Shown: positions 1-6,933 of the stretch, one piece after another
Layout of the letters: the number at the start of each line of letters is the position of its first letter
Numbering within the stretch: the stretch's first letter is position 1
Origin: JAHEME01 sp034435035
GTDB lineage: Bacteria > Chloroflexota > Anaerolineae > Aggregatilineales > UBA3940
Assembly (NCBI GenBank): GCA_034435035.1
Contig: DAOTXW010000098.1
Location: 1-14,852 of the forward strand
Direction: 5' to 3'
DNA length: 14,852 bases
The notes under the pieces: generated by a model
Told to the model about the DNA's origin: nothing
Database searches by the model: none
What the model saw: only the letters and a program-made list of their open reading frames with translations
Program-made: the position numbers and the translations under genes

Positions 1-2013
1 CTGCCCACCCCGCGCACGCCGGCGGCCGCGTCCGGCGACTCAGCGGAGCAGGCGCGCGCCTTCGCCGAGCCGATCCTGGCGGCGGTGGCCAGCCTCCCCC
101 CTGACTACCAGGACGACTTCAGCGACCCGGCCAGCGGGTGGGCCTGCAACGGATCGCCCCGGGGGTGCGAAGGCGCGGGCTACCGGGATGGGACTTACCG
201 GATCAGCGTCCCCTATCTGCCTCCAGAACAGTGCTGTGTGGGCGCCGTGGATGCGGATATGCCCTCCTTCTCGGATTTCGTCATGGAGTTCGACGCCAGC
301 TTTGTCTCAGGCGGCGAAGGCGAATGGAATATGTCTTTCCGGCGCACCGAAGACGTGGACGGCTCGCCGCACTACCTGTGGTATCGGCTCGTCTTTCACC
401 CGGATGGGACTTTCCTCGTCGATCGGACGGCCGGCCAGGACAGGTCAGAGTCCACGACCCTTGTGCCCATCAGCAGGCCGGCAGCCGCGTTCCGGCGCGG
501 CCCGGAGGCCAACCATGTGACTCTCATCGCCCGCGGGCCGCAGATCGCCTTCTACCTGAACGGCGAGCCGCTGCTGCTGATCGCCGACGACACCGCCCGG
601 GAAGGGATCTTTGTCCCGGTGGTGATGGGCAACACGTCCGAGCCTTTCGAAGTGCGCTTCGACAACATCCGGGTCTGGGACCTCACCGGCCTGGAGGCGC
701 TCACGCTGTACGATGACTTCGAAGACCCGGCCTATGACGGCTCGGTGAACCCGGCGCTGTGGGGAGCCAGCCCGGTCTCAGGCTGCGCCTACCGGCAGAG
801 CAACGGCGTGCTGGCGTTCCCCTACGATAACAGCGCCGAAGCGTGCAGCCCTGCCATGCTGGCCCTGAGCGGCGTGTCGCTGGACGAGCTGGGGGTATTC
901 GAGGCCCAGGTGCGGGTCTCCAGCGACTTCAACCGCCAGGGCTCCGCCCAGCAGGTGATCCTGTTCCGGAGCTACAGCCTGCCGGAAGCAGCCAGCAGCG
1001 GCAGCTGGTGGGCCGAATGTGGCCTGGCTTCCGGGGAGGACGCCCTCACCCTCAACTTCAACGTGCAGAACGCCAGCGTCGGACGGGTGGACTACACCCG
1101 TTCCCTGCCCGCCGAATTCGACCGCTGGTACACGATCCGGCTGGCCGCTGACCCGGCCACAACCACCTTCAGCTGCACCGCGGACGGGGTTCTGCTCGGC
1201 TCCATCGTGCCCGCCGATGCCGGGGCGCTGCAGGACGCCGTCTTTGAGCGCGAGATCCTGGCGTGGCGCGGCATGGGCCCCGCCCAGGCCACCAGCTACG
1301 TGGACAACGTCCGCCTCTTTCCGGGCCCGGAAGGGCTGGCAGCCGCCCCCGACGCACCGACGCCGATCCCCTCCGACCCGACGCTGATCGACGACTTCGA
1401 GGATCCGGCCTATGAGGGATCGATCAACACCGTCATCTGGCGTGCCGGGCAGGAGATCCGGCAGGAGGGCGGCGTGGGCGTGATCCGGCAGGTGGACGCG
1501 CCGAACGTTGGGAAGAGCATCTTTGTGCGCGAGCTGGCCAACTTCATCCTGCCAGACGCCCCGATGTTCGTCCAGGCCGATCTGATGCTCGATGCCGAGA
1601 ACCCGCGCGGCAACATCCATTTCTCCCTGGATGGCTATTCCGACGAAGATGCCACCGGGTTCCAGGAGAGCCAGTGCGGGCTGGAGGCGCAGAGCGCCAC
1701 GCCGCCCGCCGCGAACAACTACTGCTGGTCGCGCTGGAACCTCAACAATAGGATCGTATTTGACGACCCATCGCCGTCCTTCAGCCTGCCCGGCACCATG
1801 CTGGCGACCTGGTACACCTTCCGGCTGGAGATCGACCCGGCGACGATGACCCTCACCTTCTACGTGGACGGGCAGCGGGTCGGCTCCTCCACCCCGGCGC
1901 GGGCGGACATCCTGCGGACGGGCCGCTTCACGCTGAGTCTGGGGACACACTCACCCAGCGGCACCGTCACCGGCTACGTGGATAACGTGCGGGTCGGCAC
2001 CTTCCGACCGTAA
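1..2013 (+). CDS. 3' part of a protein with three tandem LamG/concanavalin-like domains (5' end outside window)
   Basis: The reading frame is open from base 1 to the TAA at 2011-2013, so the gene starts upstream. The GTG at 85 is an internal codon and probably not the start. Of the 670 visible residues, the first 30 or so are an Ala/Pro/Thr-rich linker. Three beta-rich repeats follow at about residues 35-227, 237-441 and 462-670. Each opens with a DDF(S/E)DPA motif (second copy near residue 238, third near 464, a spacing of about 226). Each closes with a (V/F)DN(V/I)R strand, and each carries a WYTF/WYTI-like strand or its equivalent. This is the pattern of concanavalin/LamG-like or DUF1080-like jelly rolls, which usually bind glycans or act as extracellular modules. 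Repeats 2 and 3 are the most alike and suggest a recent duplication. Domain 1 is Cys-rich, including a CC pair. The N-terminal part is unseen, so enzyme, kinase or sensor partners cannot be excluded. The VWA-FHA gene follows after 28 bases, probably in the same operon. Confidence 0.85.
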   Translation: MPTPRTPAAASGDSAEQARAFAEPILAAVASLPPDYQDDFSDPASGWACNGSPRGCEGAGYRDGTYRISVPYLPPEQCCVGAVDADMPSFSDFVMEFDASFVSGGEGEWNMSFRRTEDVDGSPHYLWYRLVFHPDGTFLVDRTAGQDRSESTTLVPISRPAAAFRRGPEANHVTLIARGPQIAFYLNGEPLLLIADDTAREGIFVPVVMGNTSEPFEVRFDNIRVWDLTGLEALTLYDDFEDPAYDGSVNPALWGASPVSGCAYRQSNGVLAFPYDNSAEACSPAMLALSGVSLDELGVFEAQVRVSSDFNRQGSAQQVILFRSYSLPEAASSGSWWAECGLASGEDALTLNFNVQNASVGRVDYTRSLPAEFDRWYTIRLAADPATTTFSCTADGVLLGSIVPADAGALQDAVFEREILAWRGMGPAQATSYVDNVRLFPGPEGLAAAPDAPTPIPSDPTLIDDFEDPAYEGSINTVIWRAGQEIRQEGGVGVIRQVDAPNVGKSIFVRELANFILPDAPMFVQADLMLDAENPRGNIHFSLDGYSDEDATGFQESQCGLEAQSATPPAANNYCWSRWNLNNRIVFDDPSPSFSLPGTMLATWYTFRLEIDPATMTLTFYVDGQRVGSSTPARADILRTGRFTLSLGTHSPSGTVTGYVDNVRVGTFRP

Positions 2014-2041
2014 CACCCCTTCTGCCTCCGGAGAACTCGCC

Positions 2042-3997
2042 ATGCCGCGCACCGCAGCCCCTCTGACAGCGCTCCTCACCGCCGCCCTGCTGCTGGCCCT
2101 GCCCGGTCCGGCGGCGGCGCAGGACGGGCTAACCCTGATCATCAACGAGGTGACGGCGCAGCCGATCCCGGGTGAGGCCGCTTACACCGTCACCGCCTAC
2201 GTCACCGCCGCCGACTCCGCCGGGCAGCCGGTGGCCGGGCTGGACGCCGGCGATTTCGCCGTCAGCCAGGACGGGCAGGCGGTCCGGCTGGAATCGGCGG
2301 CCCTGGCTGAACGCCCGGCGGCCATCGTGCTGGTGGTGGACATCAGCGGCAGCATGGCCGCCGAAGGCAAGATGGCGGCGGCCAGGGAGGCGGCTGCCCG
2401 CTTCGTGGACGCCCTGAAGGAAGGCGATCGGATCGCCATCGTCTACTTCAACGACGAGGTGGTCGTCGCGCAGGACTTCTCGGAAGACCACCAGGCGGCG
2501 GCCACCATCCTGAGCCTGCTGGAAGCCGTGCCGGATTCGGGCACCTGCCTGTATGACGCAGCCGCCACAGGCATCACCCTGGCGACGGGGGCGCCGCCCG
2601 GCCAGCGAGCCATCGTGCTGCTCACCGACGGCATCGACGAACTGCCCGACCAGTCCGGCCCGTGCAGCGACCACACCAGCACCGAGGTGATCGCGCTGGC
2701 CGGCGCGGGCGCGGCGCATGTCCCGATCTATACCATCGGGGTCGGCAACCGGGTGAACGCCGACGACCTGGCGACGATCGCCGCCAGCACCGGCGGCGAT
2801 GCGCGGCTCGCGCCGACGGCGGCGGAGGTCGCGGCGCTGTTCGACGCCCTGGCGGCGCAGCTCAGGAACCAGATGGCGCTGACTTACCGCGCGGAGATTC
2901 CCAGCGGCGAACATACGCTGACGGCGACCGTCACCCACGACGGGGCGACGGCGGTGGCCACCCGCGCGTTCCTCGCGCCGGAGCTGCCGCCCCTGCTGAG
3001 CCTGAGCGGGCTGGACGACGGCGCCCTGCTGGCCGGGCAGCGCGTGGTGCGGGCGACGGTCAGCGGCGGCGCCGGGGTGGCGCGGGTGACCTTCCTGCTT
3101 GACGGGCAGGAGCTGATCGCCGATTCGGAGGCCCCCTTTGAGGTGACTCTGGACGGCGCGGCGCTGGCGCCGGGCGATCACCGGCTGGCCGCGCAGGCCG
3201 CCCTGGCCGACGGCTCGACGCTGGAGAAGGCGCTCCAGTTCACGGTGAGCGCAGCGCCCGCCGCCGCGGAATCGGAGCCGGGTGCGCAGGAAGCGGCCCC
3301 GGAGCCGGCGGGTGCCGCGCCGCGGGGCTCGCTGGTGCCGGTCTGGATCGGCCTCGGCGCGGCGGCCCTGATCGTCCTGCTGGGCGTGGCAGCCCGGCGG
3401 CGCCGGCCGGCGGCCCGGAATGGCAGGGCGCGGGCAGCCCGCCCGGCCCCCGCGAACGCCCTGACGATCGATGAGGCCGGGGCCTTCGCCACGCTGACGG
3501 TGGAGGAGAGTCTCTCCCTGGAGCGCGGCCACTTCTTCACCCTGAGCGGCGACACGATCCGCATCGGGCGCGGCGAGGATAATGACGTGGTCGTGCCCGA
3601 CGCGCCGGTATCGCGCCATCAGGCGGAGATCCGCCGCGCGGGGACGGCCTTCCAGGTGTACGATCTCGGCAGCCGCTACGGCACCTTCGTGGGGGGGCGG
3701 CAGGTCGGCGAACGCGGGCAGCCCCTCCTGGACGGGGATCTGCTCCAGCTGGGCACACGCACCAGCCTGCGCTTCACCCTGATCGCCCCCGCCGGCCGGC
3801 CGCAGGACCTGACCTTCGACGCCGGCGCGGACGATCGGCCGGCGACGGCCGCCGATGCGACTCTGCTGGCCGGCGGGGCGACCCTGCCGGTCGATCAGAC
3901 GATCGTGCGGCAGGAAGAGACGCGGCAGGACAGCCCGACCGATCAGGACGACGGCGGCACGGTGCGGGTCGATCCGCCCGGCCCGGGCCGACCCTGA
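2042..3997 (+). CDS. Secreted VWA domain, single membrane span, cytoplasmic FHA domain protein
   Basis: The ATG at 2042 has GGAGA seven bases upstream. Residues 1-27 form a signal peptide ending in PAAAQ. A von Willebrand A domain covers about 92-275 with a complete metal site: D100-x-S102-x-S104, T168 and D196 (LLTDG). An Ig-like beta region spans about 315-402, followed by an Ala/Pro/Glu-rich linker. One transmembrane helix lies at about 431-451, followed by RRRR, which places the C-terminus in the cytoplasm. An FHA domain covers about 505-580, with G509-R510, S524-R525-H526 and GSRYGTFV at 543-550. FHA domains bind phosphothreonine peptides; VWA domains bind ligands through a divalent metal. 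The usual Asn of the NGT loop is Tyr546, and the following NG is GG. The acidic tail (about 590-651) holds several Thr residues followed by hydrophobic residues. The protein may carry outside binding to inside phospho-signalling; this role is inferred. The domain calls are strong. Confidence 0.92.
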   Translation: MPRTAAPLTALLTAALLLALPGPAAAQDGLTLIINEVTAQPIPGEAAYTVTAYVTAADSAGQPVAGLDAGDFAVSQDGQAVRLESAALAERPAAIVLVVDISGSMAAEGKMAAAREAAARFVDALKEGDRIAIVYFNDEVVVAQDFSEDHQAAATILSLLEAVPDSGTCLYDAAATGITLATGAPPGQRAIVLLTDGIDELPDQSGPCSDHTSTEVIALAGAGAAHVPIYTIGVGNRVNADDLATIAASTGGDARLAPTAAEVAALFDALAAQLRNQMALTYRAEIPSGEHTLTATVTHDGATAVATRAFLAPELPPLLSLSGLDDGALLAGQRVVRATVSGGAGVARVTFLLDGQELIADSEAPFEVTLDGAALAPGDHRLAAQAALADGSTLEKALQFTVSAAPAAAESEPGAQEAAPEPAGAAPRGSLVPVWIGLGAAALIVLLGVAARRRRPAARNGRARAARPAPANALTIDEAGAFATLTVEESLSLERGHFFTLSGDTIRIGRGEDNDVVVPDAPVSRHQAEIRRAGTAFQVYDLGSRYGTFVGGRQVGERGQPLLDGDLLQLGTRTSLRFTLIAPAGRPQDLTFDAGADDRPATAADATLLAGGATLPVDQTIVRQEETRQDSPTDQDDGGTVRVDPPGPGRP

Positions 3998-4002
3998 CGC
4001 CG

Positions 4003-4020
4003 GCCCCGGACTGCCGGGGC
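4003..4020 (+). terminator. Possible weak terminator hairpin after the VWA-FHA gene
   Basis: A perfect 7-bp GC stem (GCCCCGG at 4003-4009, CCGGGGC at 4014-4020) has a 4-base loop and sits 5 bases after the VWA-FHA stop codon. It is followed by ATTGTG, a poor T-tract, so termination may be incomplete. It also abuts the proposed promoter of the next gene. Confidence 0.4.
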
Positions 4021-4021
4021 A

Positions 4022-4051
4022 TTGTGCCGGGGGGCGCACCTGTGGTTAAAT
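4022..4051 (+). promoter_or_regulatory. Probable promoter of the 4089 gene
   Basis: TTGTGC at 4022-4027 and TTAAAT at 4046-4051 are 18 bases apart, and a TG lies one base before the -10 hexamer. The match is partial, but this is an AT-rich patch in very GC-rich sequence. Transcription would begin near 4058, which rules out the upstream in-frame ATG at 4050 as the start codon and favours 4089. Confidence 0.45.
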
Positions 4052-4088
4052 GGGATCGACCTCGCCCGCCACAGCAAGGACGCTGCCC

Positions 4089-5090
4089 ATGACCGCCTCG
4101 CCCGTGATCGTGCAGATCGACAACCGCATCCGGCTGCTGTCGTCCCTGCTGGCGCTGACGACGTGGCCGGATCAGGAACAGGCGTACTACCCGCATGGGG
4201 TCCATGCCCACGCCCGCAACCTGCGGCAGGCTCTGGCCGAGGCCGAAAATCACCCCGCCGTGCTGATCATGCAGGAAGCGCTGGAGTCGGCGCTGACGCT
4301 GGGCGAGATTTTCAGCTACGCCCGCTGCCTGAGCTGGCCGGGCCTGCGCCTGCGCAGCCATGACGCGCCGGCCTGGGCCCCCGCCAACTGGCCGGCGCAC
4401 ATCCGCGACTTTGCGCACGCCCACCGCCTGACCGAGGTCTGGGACCGGGATAAGGCGGCCTGGCAGAGCGCCGAAACCGCCGCCAGGGCCGCTATGGCCC
4501 GCGCCGGCGACCTGGCGGCGCTGCTGGCCCGGTTCTTCGGCCCGCCGGGCAGCCCGATCCTCTTTGTGCCCAATCTGGGCTACCCCAGCACGCAGACGCT
4601 GGCCTTCCGCGACGGCGGCACTGTGGTGTGCGTCTGCCCGCCGCCGGTGGCGTGGGGGACCAACCCGCCCTGGCCCTACGACGACAACCCCGCCGACCCG
4701 GCCCGCGAGATGGCCGCCGCCTGCGCCCGCCTGCTGCTGATCGAGCTGCTCGACGCCGCCCCGGAGGAAAGCGATGCGCTGCGCCGGGCCGGGCTGCCGG
4801 TGCCCAACACCTTCCGCGCCCGCCACCCCGGCTGGCAGGATCAACTGGCCGTGCTGCTGGTCGGCGCGATCACCACCCTGTATCTGCGCGAGACCTTCGG
4901 GCAGGCCGAAGCCGACGCCTACATCCTGATGACTCATCGCGCCCACGGGTTTGAGGTGCTGCCCGGCGCGGTCGAGGCGCTGGAGAAGTATCTGGCCGCG
5001 CAGGCGCAGGGCCAGTTTGAGACCGTCCTGCCTTACCTGTCCACCTTCATCCGCAGCCTGCGCATCACTGACAAACAGAAGAAGAGCTAA
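4089..5090 (+). CDS. Unrecognised 333-residue protein, possibly a degenerate metalloprotease scaffold
   Basis: I do not recognise this family with confidence. The ATG at 4089 is chosen because AAGGA lies eight bases upstream at 4076-4080 and because the ATG at 4050 falls inside the proposed -10 element. No signal peptide or clear membrane span is seen, so the product is probably cytoplasmic. The N-terminal half (about 1-150) is helical and rich in Ala, Leu and Trp. A central beta-like stretch (about 155-182, including PILFVPNLGYP) precedes a long helix at about 203-222 and a second at about 248-270. The order of a strand-rich centre, a helix, a second helix carrying an acidic residue and an HGF segment (286-288) resembles uncharacterised DUF4932-type metalloprotease-like families. 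However, the helix where HExxH would sit reads AREMAAACARLLL and has no zinc ligands. If related, it is probably inactive. The YbhN-like gene starts 8 bases after its stop and is likely co-transcribed. Confidence 0.8.
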   Translation: MTASPVIVQIDNRIRLLSSLLALTTWPDQEQAYYPHGVHAHARNLRQALAEAENHPAVLIMQEALESALTLGEIFSYARCLSWPGLRLRSHDAPAWAPANWPAHIRDFAHAHRLTEVWDRDKAAWQSAETAARAAMARAGDLAALLARFFGPPGSPILFVPNLGYPSTQTLAFRDGGTVVCVCPPPVAWGTNPPWPYDDNPADPAREMAAACARLLLIELLDAAPEESDALRRAGLPVPNTFRARHPGWQDQLAVLLVGAITTLYLRETFGQAEADAYILMTHRAHGFEVLPGAVEALEKYLAAQAQGQFETVLPYLSTFIRSLRITDKQKKS

Positions 5091-5097
5091 GTCACCG

Positions 5098-6162
5098 GTG
5101 AAACGCCTGCGGTCGGTCATCCCCTCCCTGGTCTACCTGTTCCTGATCAGCGCCTTCCTCTACGCGCTGTACACATACCGCGAGCAGCTGGCGTCGATCG
5201 TGGAGGTGCTGCAGGCGGGCGTCTGGTACCTGATGCTGGCCGCGGTCGTGACGCTGGCGGCGGCGATGTACAACCAGGCCGTGCTGTATGCCACGATCTA
5301 CACGCTGCTGGAACTGCCCTCTCACCGGCACGAGATGCTGCCGCTGTACCTGGTGCGGCGCTTCGTGCTGGTGGCGGCGCCCAGCGGCGGATTTTCCGGG
5401 TGGGTGCCGTTCCTCCAGTTCGCCCGCCGCCGCGAGGTATCCGTCGGCACGGTGTTCGTCGCCAACCTGATCTACACGATCCTGTGGTACAGTGCCTTCG
5501 GGGTCTTCCTGCTGCTGGGGCTGTTCACCCTGTTCGTCGCCCACGACCTGGAGTGGTTCGAGATCAGCGCCGCGCTGGTGATGCTGGCCGTGGACAGCGT
5601 GATGATCGCGCTGGTGGCGCTGGCCTGGGCCGCGCCGCAGGCCCCGCACCGCATCCTGCAGGTGGCCGGGGCGCTGCTGGAGCGGCTGTTTGCGCGGCTG
5701 GGGCAGGAGCCGCCCCTCAGCCGGGCGCAGCTGTCCACCTTCGCCACCGACCTGACCGAAGGGGTGGGGCAGATGCGGCGGGCCGGCTGGCGTCGGCTGC
5801 TGGCGCCGACGGCCCACGCCCTGCTGAACGAGACGCTGCACCTGCTCATCCTGTGGCTGACCGCGCTGGCGTTCGGCGTCACGCTGCATTTCGGGGTGCT
5901 GGTGGCGGCCTACAGCGTCAGCGTGCTGTTCTGGATCGTCTCGCCGACGCCGGGCGGGCTGGGGTTTGTGGAAGGCACGCTGATCATCGTGCTGACCTCG
6001 CTGGGGGTGCCCGCCGACAGCGCCACGGTGATCACGCTGGCCTTCCGGGGCATCGCGTTCTGGCTGCCGTTCTTCCTGGGCTTCGGAGCGCTGCGCTGGA
6101 TGCGGCAGCATCCCGGGCCGCGCGGCGCGGGCCTCCCGCCGGAGGAGGCGGCCGCGGAGTGA
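5098..6162 (+). CDS. UPF0104/YbhN-family membrane protein (lysylphosphatidylglycerol synthase TM-domain type)
   Basis: The 354-residue polytopic inner-membrane protein has about eight hydrophobic spans. The diagnostic family motif SPTPGGLGFVEG is at residues 282-293. A downstream arginine (R317) lies within TLAFRGIAFWLPF, also typical of the family. This fold is the flippase-like N-terminal part of MprF and also occurs alone, as here; the aminoacyl-transferase C-terminal domain is absent. The substrate is unknown, and lipid or lipid-carrier handling is the family expectation. The frame is open back to 4951, but an upstream start would overlap the previous gene by over 100 bases. The GTG at 5098, with AAGAG at 5082-5086 and the hydrophobic N-terminus beginning just after it, is the sensible start. 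The upstream stop at 5088-5090 is only 7 bases away, so translational coupling and one operon are likely. Confidence 0.88.
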   Translation: MKRLRSVIPSLVYLFLISAFLYALYTYREQLASIVEVLQAGVWYLMLAAVVTLAAAMYNQAVLYATIYTLLELPSHRHEMLPLYLVRRFVLVAAPSGGFSGWVPFLQFARRREVSVGTVFVANLIYTILWYSAFGVFLLLGLFTLFVAHDLEWFEISAALVMLAVDSVMIALVALAWAAPQAPHRILQVAGALLERLFARLGQEPPLSRAQLSTFATDLTEGVGQMRRAGWRRLLAPTAHALLNETLHLLILWLTALAFGVTLHFGVLVAAYSVSVLFWIVSPTPGGLGFVEGTLIIVLTSLGVPADSATVITLAFRGIAFWLPFFLGFGALRWMRQHPGPRGAGLPPEEAAAE

Positions 6163-6171
6163 CGGGGGCGC

Positions 6172-6819
6172 TTACGGGGCCGCCGGGCGCCTGAGAAAAG
6201 CCAGCGTGCGCTGCCAGGCCAGGCGGGCTGCCGCCGGGTGGTACGCCTCCGGGCGATCCGGCTCAAAGAACCAGTGGCCGGTCCCGCGGTAGCGGTGGAA
6301 GGTCACCGGGCGGCCCGCCCGCCGCAGCGCTTCCTCCAGGCCGTCCACCTCCGACGGCGGCTCAAAGGGATCCGCCTCCGCGAAGTGGCCCAGGTAGGCC
6401 GCCTGCGCGCGCCCGTAGTCGCCGGGCCGCGTCCCGTAGAAGACGACAACCGACCGGACGAGGTCAGGCGCGGCGACCGAGAGATCGAGCGCGAAGAAAG
6501 CGCCCAGCGAGAAGCCGATCACCGCCAGCCCGCCGCCGGCCCGCTCGCTCAGGAAGGCCGCGGCATCGGCGACCGCGGCCCGGGGCCGGTCGAGGTCCGC
6601 AAACAGCGCCCCGCTGAGCGCTTCGGCCTCGGGGATGGCCGCCGCGAGCCGGCCCTGATAGAGATCCGGGGCGAAGGCGGTGAAGCCGGCGCCGGCCAGC
6701 CGCGCACAGAATGACCGGATGGCGTCATTCAGCCCCCACCAGGCATGCAGCACCAGCACCCCGCCGCCCTGATCGGCGGGCGGAAGGGTAAGGCAGCCGT
6801 CGGGCTGAGCCGATGCCAT
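6172..6819 (-). CDS. Dienelactone hydrolase family alpha/beta hydrolase (serine nucleophile)
   Basis: A compact alpha/beta hydrolase of 215 residues, the usual size for dienelactone hydrolase-like proteins. It has the N-terminal HAWWGLND segment (oxyanion region), a nucleophile elbow GFSLG, an aspartate in the EADPFEP segment and a histidine in GTGHWFFEPDR. Counted from the upstream ATG at 6825, these are S106, D152 and H184; subtract two for the start used here. Classical dienelactone hydrolases carry Cys at the elbow, so the Ser points to a different ester substrate. Cytoplasmic; no signal peptide. The start at 6819 is preferred because AGGAGG lies 7 bases upstream of it but only 1 base from the ATG at 6825. 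It converges with the YbhN-like gene with 9 bases between stops. The kinase gene lies upstream on the same strand, separated by a strong hairpin, so it is probably transcribed separately. Confidence 0.9.
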   Translation of the reverse strand: MASAQPDGCLTLPPADQGGGVLVLHAWWGLNDAIRSFCARLAGAGFTAFAPDLYQGRLAAAIPEAEALSGALFADLDRPRAAVADAAAFLSERAGGGLAVIGFSLGAFFALDLSVAAPDLVRSVVVFYGTRPGDYGRAQAAYLGHFAEADPFEPPSEVDGLEEALRRAGRPVTFHRYRGTGHWFFEPDRPEAYHPAAARLAWQRTLAFLRRPAAP

Positions 6820-6825
6820 AGACAT

Positions 6826-6832
6826 CCCTCCT
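6826..6832 (-). promoter_or_regulatory. Strong ribosome binding site that decides the hydrolase start
   Basis: On the minus strand AGGAGGG ends directly against the ATG at 6825 and leaves a normal 7-base spacing to the ATG at 6819. This supports translation from 6819. Confidence 0.7.
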
Positions 6833-6875
6833 GAAATCGTGAGCCGCCGGACGGACTCCCGCCGCCGGAATGCTA

Positions 6876-6914
6876 CAGGGCCGGCTGCGATCCGCCTCGT
6901 CGCAGCCGGCCCTG
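6876..6914 (-). terminator. Perfect 15-bp inverted repeat, likely terminator of the kinase gene
   Basis: The arms at 6876-6890 and 6900-6914 are perfectly complementary (CAGGGCCGGCTGCGA and its reverse complement) around a 9-base loop. It lies 20 bases past the kinase stop on the minus strand. The following minus-strand sequence is TAGCATTCC, which is not a real T-run, so termination may rely on hairpin strength, on Rho, or on a role in mRNA 3' stability. The TAGCAT could also be a weak -10 for the hydrolase gene. Confidence 0.6.
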
Positions 6915-6933
6915 CGGATGACGGGCGCCGCGA

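Noticed and set aside
2129..4039. A 636-codon open frame antisense to the VWA-FHA gene
   Set aside because: Shadow of a well-supported gene; low-complexity Arg/Gly/Gln composition and no domain pattern.
4951..5097. Upstream extension of the YbhN-like gene to an ATG at 4951
   Set aside because: Would overlap the previous gene by about 140 bases and add an Arg/Ser-rich segment not typical of the family; GTG at 5098 fits better.
6871..6879. TGCTACAGG on the plus strand as another extended -10
   Set aside because: It matches the motif seen at other promoters only partly and faces the 3' end of the kinase gene with no plus-strand gene downstream.
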